A stretch of 64,000 bases of DNA from Neoluteolibacter marinus (lineage in GTDB: Bacteria > Verrucomicrobiota > Verrucomicrobiia > Verrucomicrobiales > Akkermansiaceae), in NCBI RefSeq assembly GCF_014904755.1, contig NZ_JACZFQ010000107.1:22694-86693 (forward strand), read 5' to 3'. The notes beneath the pieces are model-generated. The model ran no database searches. It was not told the origin of the DNA and saw only the letters and a list, made by a program, of their open reading frames with translations. Of the stretch, positions 16,953 to 25,660 are shown in pieces; positions within the stretch are counted from its first letter, which is position 1, and the number at the start of each line of letters is the position of its first letter. A program made the position numbers and the translations under genes.

Positions 16953-17354
16953 ATGAAGCCGTGGATCGTCCGCCTCTCCTTCACCACTTTCGCCGTGTTT
17001 TTCGCGGGCATCATCGTGACCGCGGACCGGGGCCGTGGCGATATCCTCTGGCGGCTGGCGGGATCGGTCCCCTTCGGTGACAAATGGGGGCACCTCGTTC
17101 TGGTGGGCATCCTCACCTGCCTCCTTAACCTGCTGCTGGACGGGCGCAGCCCCCCCGGGAAAGCGCGCCGCATCATGCTCGGCAGCCTGATCGTCGGGAT
17201 TTTGATGACCCTGGAAGAGGGCTCGCAGGCCTTCATTCCCTGCCGGAGTTTCGACGGCTTCGACTGGTTGGCCAATATTGCCGGTATCGTCTGGGGGGAA
17301 TTCGCCGCCCGGCGGCTCCTCGGCGGGCCGGTCCCGGCCGCTGCCCGCGGATGA
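16953..17354 (+). CDS. VanZ-like membrane protein
   Basis: A 133-residue protein starting at ATG 16953 with GGAG a few bases upstream; the longer frame from 16896 is not needed. It shows the VanZ pattern: an N-terminal TM helix, GDKWGHLVLVGILTCLLNLL, then EEGSQAFIPCRSFDGFDWLANIAG (the E-x-x-Q-x-F-x-P-x-R-x-x-x-x-x-D-x-x-x-N signature) and a last helix. VanZ confers low-level teicoplanin resistance in enterococci, but most members have no known role. Confidence 0.75.
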   Translation: MKPWIVRLSFTTFAVFFAGIIVTADRGRGDILWRLAGSVPFGDKWGHLVLVGILTCLLNLLLDGRSPPGKARRIMLGSLIVGILMTLEEGSQAFIPCRSFDGFDWLANIAGIVWGEFAARRLLGGPVPAAARG

Positions 17355-17409
17355 GAATCCCGCGGGTATTTCCCTTTCATTTTCCGTAAAATCCCCTTTG
17401 TTCCCGGCC

Positions 17410-19350
17410 ATGGTTCCGCCGTCCGCCGCCAAGGCCTCGAAGCCGAAGAACGAAAACTCCTGGTCGCCTGAAAAATCCGCCCAGCTCTACGGGGTCGAGC
17501 AGTGGGGCCACGGTTTCTTCGGCGTGAACAAAAAGGGTCACGTCACGGTCAAGTTGGCCGACGACGGCGGCAAGGCGGACATTTCGCTCCACGATGTGAT
17601 CGAGGGTCTCCGCGACCGCGGAACCGACCTCCCCGTCCTGCTGCGTTTCCGCGACCTGCTGCACTCCCGGATCACCGAGCTGAACGAGTCTTTCCGCGAG
17701 GCCATCAAGGTCACCGGCTACCGCGGCGAGTACCGCGGGGTCTACCCGATCAAGGTGAACCAGCAGCGCCAGGTCATCGAGGAGATCGCCGAGTTCGGGA
17801 AGAAGTACCACTACGGCCTCGAAGCCGGTTCCAAGCCCGAGCTGATCGCCGCGCTGGCACACATGCACGACACCGAGGCTTACATCATCTGCAACGGCTA
17901 CAAGGACGAGGAATTCATCGACCTCGCCCTCCACGCCCAGAAGATGGGACTGAAGGTCATGCTGGTGCTTGAGATGCCCAGCGAACTCGACCTCGTTCTC
18001 GAACGCTCGCGCAAGCTGGGCGTGCTGCCAAACCTCGGCGTCCGCGTCCGCCTTTCCACCCGCGGCTCGGGGCACTGGGCGGAAAGCGCCGGCGACAAGT
18101 CGGTCTTCGGCCTCAGCGCCACCCAGGTGATCGCGGTCGTCGACCGCCTGAAGGAAGAGGGCTACCTCGGCTGCCTGCGGATGCTCCATTACCATCAGGG
18201 CAGCCAGATCCCGAATATCGCGGCGATCCGCGAGGGCGCGACCGAGGTGGCCCGGATGTACTGCGACCTGGTCAAGGAAGGAGCGCCCATGGGGGTGCTC
18301 GACATGGGCGGTGGCATGGCGGTCGACTACGACGGCTCGCACACCAATTTCCAGGCATCCTGCAACTACTCGATCCTCGAGTACTGCACCGACGTCATCG
18401 AGACCGTCATGCAGATCTGCGACAAGGCCGGGGTCGCCCACCCCAACCTGATTTCCGAATCCGGCCGGGCGATCGTCGCCTACTACTCGGTGCTGGTTTT
18501 CAACATCCTCGACGTCTCCACCGTTCAAACCACCGAGGAAGCCCCGCCGACCCCCACCAACGCTCCCCAGAACCTGATCAACCTGATCGCGGTCAACAAG
18601 GACCTCAGCAAACGCAATCTCCAGGAGTGCTTCAACGACGCCATCTACTACCGCGACCAGGTCCGCGCGCAGTTCTTCTACGGCGCCGCCACCCTGCGTG
18701 AGCGGGGACTCGCCGAAGCCTGGTTCTGGCACATCCTGACCCGCATTTCGAAGCTGCTGCAGGAGCTGGAGATCGTCCCCGAGGATCTCCGCGAGCTTTC
18801 CGACACGCTCGTGGACTTCTACTACGGGAACTTCAGCCTGTTCCAAAGCCTGCCGGACTCTTGGGCGATCAAGCAGCTGTTCCCGGTGATGCCCATCCAC
18901 CGCCTCGGCGAGCGCCCGCGCCAGCGCGCGGTGATCGCCGATATCACCTGCGACTGCGACGGCAAGATCGACCGCTTCATCGACCGCGAGGACGTCGCCA
19001 AGGTCCTGCCCCTCCACGACATCAAGCCGGGGCAGCCCTACTACGTCGCAACCTTCCTGGTGGGTGCCTACCAGGAGACCCTCGGCGATCTCCACAATCT
19101 GCTCGGCGATACCAACGTCGTCGGCGTCCACCTTGAGGACGGCAAGCCGGTCTACACCCACGAAGTCGAGGGTGATACGGTGGCGGATGTCCTCAGCTAC
19201 GTGGAATACGATCCCAAGGAACTGGTCAGCCGCTTCCGGGCCTTTGCCGAGCGGGCGGTCAACCAAGGCCGGATCTCTCCCAAGGAACGCCGGGAGGTCC
19301 TCGACTTGTTCCGGACCGGGCTGAACGGTTACACTTACTTCGAGGGCTGA
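17410..19350 (+). CDS. speA: Biosynthetic arginine decarboxylase
   Basis: A 646-residue PLP enzyme that converts arginine to agmatine, the entry to putrescine and spermidine synthesis. ATG 17410 is chosen because the sequence before it is not family-like; family length is about 630-660. PLP lysine is K115 in YPIKVNQQ. Other marks are GLEAGSKPEL, HYHQGSQIPN, DMGGGMAVDY and the C-terminal ITCDCDGKID block holding the catalytic Cys of the second active-site face. With nspC nearby this supports an arginine to agmatine to putrescine to carboxyspermidine to spermidine route; the carboxyspermidine dehydrogenase is not in the window. Confidence 0.93.
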   Translation: MVPPSAAKASKPKNENSWSPEKSAQLYGVEQWGHGFFGVNKKGHVTVKLADDGGKADISLHDVIEGLRDRGTDLPVLLRFRDLLHSRITELNESFREAIKVTGYRGEYRGVYPIKVNQQRQVIEEIAEFGKKYHYGLEAGSKPELIAALAHMHDTEAYIICNGYKDEEFIDLALHAQKMGLKVMLVLEMPSELDLVLERSRKLGVLPNLGVRVRLSTRGSGHWAESAGDKSVFGLSATQVIAVVDRLKEEGYLGCLRMLHYHQGSQIPNIAAIREGATEVARMYCDLVKEGAPMGVLDMGGGMAVDYDGSHTNFQASCNYSILEYCTDVIETVMQICDKAGVAHPNLISESGRAIVAYYSVLVFNILDVSTVQTTEEAPPTPTNAPQNLINLIAVNKDLSKRNLQECFNDAIYYRDQVRAQFFYGAATLRERGLAEAWFWHILTRISKLLQELEIVPEDLRELSDTLVDFYYGNFSLFQSLPDSWAIKQLFPVMPIHRLGERPRQRAVIADITCDCDGKIDRFIDREDVAKVLPLHDIKPGQPYYVATFLVGAYQETLGDLHNLLGDTNVVGVHLEDGKPVYTHEVEGDTVADVLSYVEYDPKELVSRFRAFAERAVNQGRISPKERREVLDLFRTGLNGYTYFEG

Positions 19351-19355
19351 CGGGG

Positions 19356-19371
19356 CTTGCCGGGGGGCAAG
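19356..19371. repeat. Small hairpin between speA and the zinc-ribbon gene
   Basis: A perfect inverted repeat CTTGCC/GGCAAG around a GGGG loop, with no T tract. It may stabilise the speA mRNA end; it is not a clear terminator. Confidence 0.4.
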
Positions 19372-19391
19372 ACGGCCGCTAACAAGCCTGC

Positions 19392-20096
19392 ATGCTGCCA
19401 TCAATCCAAGCCCTGCTGGTACTCCAGGATCGCGACCGCCGCCTGATCACGCTCGCCGACGAGCTGGCGCGCATTCCCAAGGACGAGGCCCGGGCCAAGG
19501 ATCGTTTGGCAGGCGACCAGGCCGCCGTCGCCAAGGCCAAGGAGGCGATGATGGCGAACGAAGTGGAGATCAAGAAGGTCGAGCTCGACGCCGGCACCCG
19601 CAAAACCACCATCCAGCGGCTCAAAACCCAGCAATTCGAGACCCGCAAAAACGACGAGTTCCAGGCACTGGGCAACGAGATCATCCGTTATGAGAAGGAG
19701 ATCGATGGCCTCGAGACCCGGGAGCTCGAACTGATGGAGCAGGCCGACGCTCTGCGGGCGACCCTGGCTTCCGCCGAAGCCGCTTTGGCCAAAACCAAAA
19801 AGCTGGTGGACGAGGATCTGGCGACCCTGGCCGAACGGCAGGACCGGATCAAAGCGGAATCGGTCGAGGTGCAGGCCGCGCGGGCAAAGCTGGCCGAGAC
19901 CGCCCCCGAATCACTGATGCCGCTCTATGAACGCCTGATCAAGACCAAGAACGGCCTCGCCGTCGTGCCGATGTCCGCCGGCAAGTGCAGTGGCTGCCAC
20001 ATAAAACTCGTGGCAAGTACTTTGGTGAAGGTGAATGCCGGCACGGAGGGGGTGCAGTGCGAAAGCTGCGGACGACTTCTTTACCCGGAAGAGTAA
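19392..20096 (+). CDS. Coiled-coil protein with C4 zinc ribbon (CT398/CdsZ/HP0958-like)
   Basis: A 234-residue protein. About residues 1-180 form a long antiparallel coiled-coil hairpin (DRDRRLITLADEL to VQAARAKLAE). The C-terminus holds a four-cysteine zinc ribbon, CSGCHIKL and CESCGRLLY. Chlamydial CdsZ and Helicobacter HP0958 have this build and act as chaperones or adaptors for secretion and flagellar RNAs; in other bacteria the role is unknown. It follows speA at 41 bp on the same strand and is convergent with the pseudopilin cassette. Confidence 0.85.
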   Translation: MLPSIQALLVLQDRDRRLITLADELARIPKDEARAKDRLAGDQAAVAKAKEAMMANEVEIKKVELDAGTRKTTIQRLKTQQFETRKNDEFQALGNEIIRYEKEIDGLETRELELMEQADALRATLASAEAALAKTKKLVDEDLATLAERQDRIKAESVEVQAARAKLAETAPESLMPLYERLIKTKNGLAVVPMSAGKCSGCHIKLVASTLVKVNAGTEGVQCESCGRLLYPEE

Positions 20097-20104
20097 CCGG
20101 AGCC

Positions 20105-22285
20105 TCAGTTCGCCCCCGCGCCGGAGTAGAACATCTTGCGGCGCTCCTCCACCACGATCAGCCAGTTCATCATGGTGATCGGCGGAAGCTCCGCCGGATG
20201 GGTGATCGGGCGCAGGTTGACGTCGATGTTGCCGGCGGCCGCGTCGGTCTCGCTCGCCATCTTGAAATCGAGCAAGTGGACCGGATTGGCAGCGGTGCCA
20301 TCATCCCCCTTCAAGTGACCGATCTGGCCCGCCACCTCGACCTTGTAGGGATCAAATTCAGTGCCATAGCGCTTCTCCGGTGCAAACAGGGAGGCCGGGG
20401 GATAGAAGGGCGATGACAGGCCAGCCGGTGCCACGGCGGGCACCACATTGAAGTCATCGCCGATGTAGAGGCGGAGATTGGTCACCAGCGAAAAGCCTTT
20501 GGTGAAGCCCGTGAGGTCATCACACTCGGTCATCAGCACCGCGTAGTCGTTGTCAGTGCACGGGATATTCGGCTTGTAGACGGGATTGTTGATGCCTGTC
20601 ACGGTGTAGTCCACGTTCACCACCAGGGAATGGTTGACCGCGGTCGAGTCGGCTCCGAGCGATTGGAGAAAGGCGGGAAAACGCTTGGGATAAATGGCAA
20701 TCGACGGCCGGGTTCCGTGAAGCAGCTTCAATTCGAATGGCGGGCTTGGCCGGAAGTATCCGCCCTTGAGCGTGCCCACGTCCGGGTCGCCGAAGGTCGC
20801 GTTGTTGAAATTGATCGTCCCGGTCACCCCGTTCCTGAAGTAGTACCGGTTGTTGGAGCCATAGGCGACATCGACCACGTTGGTGAAGGTATAGCTCTGG
20901 TTCTCGTTGGCTACCTTGGTGAATCCAGAGGGAAGCGGCACCGCGCCCGAAGCGTTGAGCGGGAACAACATCGTCTGCCGGGTTCCGCCCTTGAAATACT
21001 CGAAACGCAAGGCCGTCGGGGTGATGTCGGTGGCACTTTTCACGCCGGTCACATCGAGCCGCATGGCGCATTGCAAGGCTCCCACCGAATAATTGTTCCA
21101 AGATGTTGGAGACAAAACGTTTGTCTCTGCCGAGTGGATAAACCGGTCGAAGTATTCAGATCCGCGATTGATCGGAATGAAAGCCGCACGACCCGCTTCC
21201 GAAGCCAACGTCACGGGCATGAAAACTCCGTTGGTAACCTCGAACTGCTCGCGCACCCCCGGCGCGAACGGATCCCCGCCGAGCGCGTTGTCGCCAATGG
21301 TGACGTCATCGGCCAACTCAAGCCCGCGCCGTCCAGCGATGCGTTCGAGGTGCATCCCGCTGTCCACCTGGGCCCTGGTCGAATAAATGCCACCTTGGAT
21401 CGAAGTGTTCTGCCACGGCGTTCCGTCGGCATGGCTACCCAGTTCGGTGAAGGCCTCCGCTGAAATTGCGAGCTGGGAAGGGATTTCATAAAGGGAGACG
21501 ATGAAGTCCCTTTCCCCGCCTTGTCCCCCATCCCGTCCAAAGCTGTTGAGAATCATGTTATTCTCCCCGAGCTGCATGCTGAAAGCCCACCAGTTCCGTT
21601 TCGCCACGAAGGGTTGACCTGGGGCACAGTAACCGAACCGGATCTCCGGGTAGGGAATGATATTCATCCTCGGATAGTCGGCAACCGACAATCCGACTTC
21701 CGCCAACGCCAGGTTCCCGTAGGTCTTCTGGTTGGAAATGATCGGATAGACCGCGTCGTTTCCGGCAAGTGTGCTGTTCGATGTCTCCAAGGGAGCGGGA
21801 AACCCCGCGCCGAGAGAGCGGTTGAGGCCCGATGACATGTAGCCCGGCTCCGGTTCGATCGCATCGAACGCGAGGTTCATGTTGGTGAAGGAGGCGTCAC
21901 CCCGGTTGGCCGTGATCGCGCTCGGCACTCCCAATTGTGTCTTCAAATTGGCAGAAATCGACGACCTGCCGTTGGCTTGCTCCAGAGCCTCAGAAAAGAT
22001 GTTCTGCCACCTCAACGAATCGCGCGCCGAACCGGAGATGTTGGAACGATGCTGCATCGCCCCGATCGCACGGTTCGGCACGATGTTGACCATCGCCCGG
22101 AGCACCGCATCTTCCTTGTCGGCATAGTCGATCCGCAACTGGCTCTCGGATTGCACGACCTGCGCCACGGCGGCCCCACGATAGGCGCTGAGCGTCAGCA
22201 AGGTCAGCATCACCCCGGCGCCCAGGACAATGATGTACGAGATGTATCCAGGTCGGAACCCCTTGCGTGCCGGTGCCGTTTTCAT
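20105..22285 (-). CDS. Large PilX/GspK-like minor pseudopilin (Verru_Chthon cassette A-like)
   Basis: A 726-residue protein with a short basic N-terminus (MKTAPARKGFRPG), one hydrophobic helix (YISYIIVLGAGVMLTLL) and a long extracytoplasmic domain rich in beta structure and Gly/Asn/Ser. There is no canonical G-F-T-L-x-E prepilin site, as is usual for GspK/PilX tip proteins. Its last residues mention ITHPAELPPITMMNWLIVVEERR. It is the last gene of a minus-strand cassette: the ATG overlaps the previous stop by ATGA, so translation is probably coupled. Similar large proteins end pseudopilin cassettes in Verrucomicrobium and Chthoniobacter. The A-like label is inference from size, position and topology. 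Confidence 0.6.
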   Translation of the reverse strand: MKTAPARKGFRPGYISYIIVLGAGVMLTLLTLSAYRGAAVAQVVQSESQLRIDYADKEDAVLRAMVNIVPNRAIGAMQHRSNISGSARDSLRWQNIFSEALEQANGRSSISANLKTQLGVPSAITANRGDASFTNMNLAFDAIEPEPGYMSSGLNRSLGAGFPAPLETSNSTLAGNDAVYPIISNQKTYGNLALAEVGLSVADYPRMNIIPYPEIRFGYCAPGQPFVAKRNWWAFSMQLGENNMILNSFGRDGGQGGERDFIVSLYEIPSQLAISAEAFTELGSHADGTPWQNTSIQGGIYSTRAQVDSGMHLERIAGRRGLELADDVTIGDNALGGDPFAPGVREQFEVTNGVFMPVTLASEAGRAAFIPINRGSEYFDRFIHSAETNVLSPTSWNNYSVGALQCAMRLDVTGVKSATDITPTALRFEYFKGGTRQTMLFPLNASGAVPLPSGFTKVANENQSYTFTNVVDVAYGSNNRYYFRNGVTGTINFNNATFGDPDVGTLKGGYFRPSPPFELKLLHGTRPSIAIYPKRFPAFLQSLGADSTAVNHSLVVNVDYTVTGINNPVYKPNIPCTDNDYAVLMTECDDLTGFTKGFSLVTNLRLYIGDDFNVVPAVAPAGLSSPFYPPASLFAPEKRYGTEFDPYKVEVAGQIGHLKGDDGTAANPVHLLDFKMASETDAAAGNIDVNLRPITHPAELPPITMMNWLIVVEERRKMFYSGAGAN

Positions 22286-22815
22286 AGCTGTTGTGACCCT
22301 GAGTATGTGAGTTCTTCTCCATTCGGGCCGATCAAGCGGATCCGCAGAATGCCTTGTTCAATCGAAAACCTGACGTCGTCGGGGCGTTTGGTCAGCGACC
22401 AGTCGGGCGTGCCCAGTTCACCGCTTGAATTCACCATGCGGTAATAGAGCCCCGTCCCCGTCCCCGGATCCTCGAACGACAGGACGGATGCCCTGAACGT
22501 TCCGTCGGGTTCCTTGAAGCGAAGCATCAGCACCGGAGCATCGGCCATCACAGGGGGATTCCCGGACACGATGTCATCGACGCTTTCATAAAGCCGGTAA
22601 CCGTCCGCAGTCCCAACGATCTTGACCAGATAGTTGTTGATCATGGGAGCCTCCGTGGTGAGGAAGTTCTGGGCGTTGAAAATCCTCAGGAAGGCGATCT
22701 GCTGGTTGACCAGCGACAGCAGCAGGGTGGCCACGGTGATGCCGACGGCCATTCCCAGCGCCAATTCGAGCAGAGTGAAGCCCCTCCGAACGGCTGTTGT
22801 CCGGTCAATCTTCAT
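22282..22815 (-). CDS. Prepilin-type minor pseudopilin (GspJ-like)
   Basis: A 177-residue protein starting at ATG 22815. The N-terminus TAVRRGFTLLELALGMAVG is a textbook type IV prepilin leader: cut by prepilin peptidase after Gly, with Phe+1 methylation and Glu+5. A hydrophobic stem to about residue 40 follows, then a globular domain of about 135 residues (LMLRFKEPDGTF, GLYYRMVNSSGEL) compatible with GspJ. It overlaps its upstream neighbour's stop and its downstream neighbour's start by 4 bp each (ATGA), so the three genes form a tightly coupled set. No ATPase, platform or secretin gene is next to it. Confidence 0.8.
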   Translation of the reverse strand: MKIDRTTAVRRGFTLLELALGMAVGITVATLLLSLVNQQIAFLRIFNAQNFLTTEAPMINNYLVKIVGTADGYRLYESVDDIVSGNPPVMADAPVLMLRFKEPDGTFRASVLSFEDPGTGTGLYYRMVNSSGELGTPDWSLTKRPDDVRFSIEQGILRIRLIGPNGEELTYSGSQQL

Positions 22816-23326
22816 TGGGAGCGCACCACGGTTCGGGATTTGAGGTAGGTCCGGCCTCCGACCGTGTAACGGATCACGCTTTGCAAACGCCACACCTCCA
22901 TCGCCGATGGATTGGTAGCCAAAGTCCCAGCCCCCCCTTTGAGAGGCAGGTTGTTGGTATCTGCAAATCGGGTCCGGGTCACGGAACCATTGATTGGCTG
23001 GCCACCGGGCAACTTCCCAAGCTCCACGACGGAGGTCGAAACCTGGGGATTGAGCGGCCAAAGACTATCCGGGCCCGAAAGGTCCTCGAAAGTGGCACGC
23101 TGGGCGGTTGCCTTCTCGAAGGTCAGATAGGCGTCCGTGACGCTCTGCTGGAGCGTCCACTGGCGGGGAGCAGTGACGTTCAGCGAGAGCTTGAGAAGAA
23201 TCAGCCCCAGAATGCTCAGCATCGACATCGCGATTGTCGCTTCGACCAGTACCGAGCCCGTCGCCGATCTTGCAGGCTTGCGAGGGGACAGGAAAAACGG
23301 AAAACTCCGCGTGTGCTGAATTTCAT
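22812..23326 (-). CDS. Pseudopilin-like protein (GspI-like) with unclear or frameshifted start
   Basis: The body is clear: RSATGSVLVEATIAMSMLSIL is a prepilin-like segment with Gly before the stem and Glu+5, followed by a GspI-size domain ending GGRTYLKSRTVVRSQ. There is no ATG, GTG or TTG in this frame close upstream. The best ATG, at 23326, is in another frame and encodes MKFSTRGVFRFSCP before running off. Joining the two would need a single frameshift in the leader region. Either the gene is frameshifted, a base is wrong in the sequence, or a rare start (ATT or CTG) is used. The given start assumes the ATG at 23326. Confidence 0.6.
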
Positions 23327-23921
23327 CAGATGTATGGCATTGGCCGTCATCCTCGCCGGAACGATGGTCACCCGCCTGCACGCCCAAGCCGTGCTCGAGC
23401 CACCCTTCGGCCTCCATTGGGGCGATACTCCGGAAAACTTGATTAACTGGGCTTCCGCACATTCCCTGGACGTTAACATTTCGCTGCCCGGCGATCAACC
23501 CGCACTTCGCATCGTCCGGATATCCGCCCGCAGTGGCAACCTCCCCAAGTCCGCCGCGCAGGCCATCGAGGGGCGCTTTCACAGCGGGCGGCTTTTCGAG
23601 GTCACCGTCCATTACCGCGACCGCGCCGCGACGGCGGAAGAGATGGAGACCCGTTTCAACAAGCTGAAGAAGGAACTTACCGGGGAATATGGCACTCTTT
23701 CCGCCAACCGGCAGGACCGCGCCATCAAGGACCAGTTTGTCACATTCACCGAGTCCTTTCACCGCGAACCGGTCCGCGGCTTGTTCCTTTTGCTCGCGTA
23801 TACCGAGGTCGGGGACCAGCTGAGGAAGACCCGCGAGGCAACCTTTTCTCTTCTCTACCGGAACGACAACCTCCGGCAGGACCTGGAGAAGCTCCTCTCC
23901 CCCGGCGGGAATCGGAAGTGA
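23313..23921 (+). CDS. Secreted hypothetical protein divergent from the pseudopilin cassette
   Basis: A 202-residue product from GTG 23313, or 195 from ATG 23334. The longer form gives a better signal peptide (LNFIRCMALAVILAGTMV, cut after LHA). The mature domain begins EPPFGLHWGDTPENLINWA, a start seen in periplasmic proteins that sense or bind small partners, and continues with alpha/beta segments (VTVHYRDRAATAEEM). The family is not recognised. Its start overlaps the leader of the divergent pseudopilin gene by a few bases, so both share a very compact promoter region. Confidence 0.6.
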   Translation: MLNFIRCMALAVILAGTMVTRLHAQAVLEPPFGLHWGDTPENLINWASAHSLDVNISLPGDQPALRIVRISARSGNLPKSAAQAIEGRFHSGRLFEVTVHYRDRAATAEEMETRFNKLKKELTGEYGTLSANRQDRAIKDQFVTFTESFHREPVRGLFLLLAYTEVGDQLRKTREATFSLLYRNDNLRQDLEKLLSPGGNRK

Positions 23922-23990
23922 CGGCACCTGGAGTTTCATGATGGAGATCCGGGGCGAGAGACACCCCGGAGGCGTTCGCAGCTCGCCGGC

Positions 23991-25034
23991 TCAGTCCATG
24001 GTCGTCACGGTTCCGTTCATCTGGATCGTTCGATCCAGATGGAACGTGACGTGGCTCAGACGCTCCAGACCGAAGGGTGTCGAAGTGACAAGCTCCATGG
24101 TCCATTGACCGTCGCCACCTTCATCAAACACCGAATCGTAATCACTGAGCACCAGCACTTCACTCCGCGGCACGCTCTCGTTGACCAGCAACGAGGAACC
24201 CGGGACGATCTTCCCGGTCGTACCGAGACTCGGAGCGCCCTTGTAGACCTGAACGTAGGTGTGGGAACTCGGATAGAGGTCGTTGAGCGTGATCGTGACG
24301 TTGGGCAAGGAGAAGCGGATCATCTGGTTGGCCGTGATGCCGGCGAGAGCACCGTCGGCCACCGGCCAGATCTGGATGAACTGGGATGCCAACTGGGACG
24401 GAGGCACGTGATAGTCGGGCCCTTGGTTGTCATCCAGGGACCAGAAAGAGAACCGCTCCTCGCCTCTCTTCTTCAGCGCATTTGCTCCCGGCAGTGCGGT
24501 GATGACATAGTTCAGGGTCTGGATTCCATTCTGATCCATCTCCACCTGGCTGCTCAAGGTCGCGAGCGAGCGATCGAGACCTTCACCGGTTCCGTCCACT
24601 CCGTAGGACTGGACATGATGCAGGAAGTTGACCTTCTTGGACGCCTCGGGTGCCCCGGCATCGGACAACAGGCCGCTGATCGAAATATCGACATAGAACG
24701 GGCGGTCAGCCCTCGTCCTCGGGATCACCTGATAAGGATCTTCCGATCGGATCGCCACCTGTCCGATTGGCACGTAGGTGCCCACGTAGCGGGTATCCAA
24801 CAGATAATCCGTGAGCGGTGAAGCCTTGACCGTCCACAGCTCAAAGCGCGCACCACCCGGGTCGATCGCAAGCGGGGAAAGGGACTCTCCGTTCTGGGAC
24901 ACACCGACATCCCACTCAACGCCGGTTGGCAGTTGGACCTGGCGGATGAAATTGGTGTACGACGCCCCGTTCTGTGCCATCAATGACACCGGCAAGAGGA
25001 CGACAACGGCGGCGACGATGGATTGGATCTTCAT
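23991..25034 (-). CDS. Secreted cassette-1 protein, FIRQ family (paralogue of 45742)
   Basis: A 347-residue exported protein with signal peptide SIVAAVVVLLPVSLMA. No known family is recognised. It shares a series of blocks in the same order with the protein at 45742: FIRQVQL near the N-terminus, RTRADRPFYVDISISGL, IQIWPVADG, NDLYPSSHTYVQVYKG, then LSHVTFHLDRTIQMNG at the end. The fold is probably all-beta. Its ATG overlaps the stop of the upstream gene by 4 bp. It is the last gene of a three-gene operon on the minus strand, convergent with the gene at 23313. Confidence 0.7.
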   Translation of the reverse strand: MKIQSIVAAVVVLLPVSLMAQNGASYTNFIRQVQLPTGVEWDVGVSQNGESLSPLAIDPGGARFELWTVKASPLTDYLLDTRYVGTYVPIGQVAIRSEDPYQVIPRTRADRPFYVDISISGLLSDAGAPEASKKVNFLHHVQSYGVDGTGEGLDRSLATLSSQVEMDQNGIQTLNYVITALPGANALKKRGEERFSFWSLDDNQGPDYHVPPSQLASQFIQIWPVADGALAGITANQMIRFSLPNVTITLNDLYPSSHTYVQVYKGAPSLGTTGKIVPGSSLLVNESVPRSEVLVLSDYDSVFDEGGDGQWTMELVTSTPFGLERLSHVTFHLDRTIQMNGTVTTMD

Positions 25035-25630
25035 GGCGTGGCGACGGTAGGAATTGGGTTGGCTGGTTTGCCGGCTGACACCGTTGCGGCATCGGCCTCC
25101 TCTGGCACTTTCAGCGGGAGAACCGAGATCGGGCCTTCCTGGAAAGTCGCGACCACGAGCCGCGTTTCCTTTTCGAATGATTTGAGGGTGGATTCATCCA
25201 GCGCCTTGTTGCCCTCCGCCTGGACACGCGACACCTGGACGGTGCGGATCCAGGCCCGGTTTGCATTGAGGAACTCGGTCCAGTTGATGAGGCGTGAACC
25301 ATCCTGTATGGCGAGCCGGTCCGAGAGCACCTTGGGCACATGGATGATCGCACGCTTCGGGACGATCGTCGCGAAGCCGCGATAGCAAATGATATCGGAG
25401 CGCGAAATCAGGTTGGAGGGAACGTTGGTAACCGACGGATCGTCACCCGCCGCGGGCTTGAAAACCGGAGGAGGGGCATCTTCCAGAGCTTTCCGGGCCG
25501 CTTCGACGACCTGTTCATGGGTGGGAACATCCCGCATCTGAACCTTGCGGGGAGCTTCACCCGCGGCTGCCGGACAAACCGACAGCGAACCGAAAAGGAG
25601 AAGCAAACCAAAACTGGCGACAGTCTTCAT
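25031..25630 (-). CDS. Secreted cassette-1 protein, paralogue of 46905
   Basis: A 199-residue exported protein. ATG 25630 gives a signal peptide (SFGLLLLFGSLSVCPAAA); an ATG seven codons earlier is possible. The C-terminal part NANRAWIRTVQVSRVQAEG followed by LVVATFQEGPISVLPL parallels NRNWIALHEVSPAQVRGE and LVIATIAANPVSVLP in the protein at 46905. A block on promoters of folding (ATIVPKRAIIHVPK against STVLPKGAVLFCP) also matches. Family unknown. Sits between the other two genes of cassette 1, 30 bp from the upstream stop and overlapping the downstream start. Confidence 0.7.
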   Translation of the reverse strand: MKTVASFGLLLLFGSLSVCPAAAGEAPRKVQMRDVPTHEQVVEAARKALEDAPPPVFKPAAGDDPSVTNVPSNLISRSDIICYRGFATIVPKRAIIHVPKVLSDRLAIQDGSRLINWTEFLNANRAWIRTVQVSRVQAEGNKALDESTLKSFEKETRLVVATFQEGPISVLPLKVPEEADAATVSAGKPANPIPTVATP

Positions 25631-25660
25631 GATTTCAAGGAGTTTGGGCAAAGCAGCAGC

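Noticed and set aside
17377..19404. Long open frame antisense to speA
   Set aside because: It mirrors the GC-rich third-codon positions of speA; the speA translation has all family motifs and the antisense one none.
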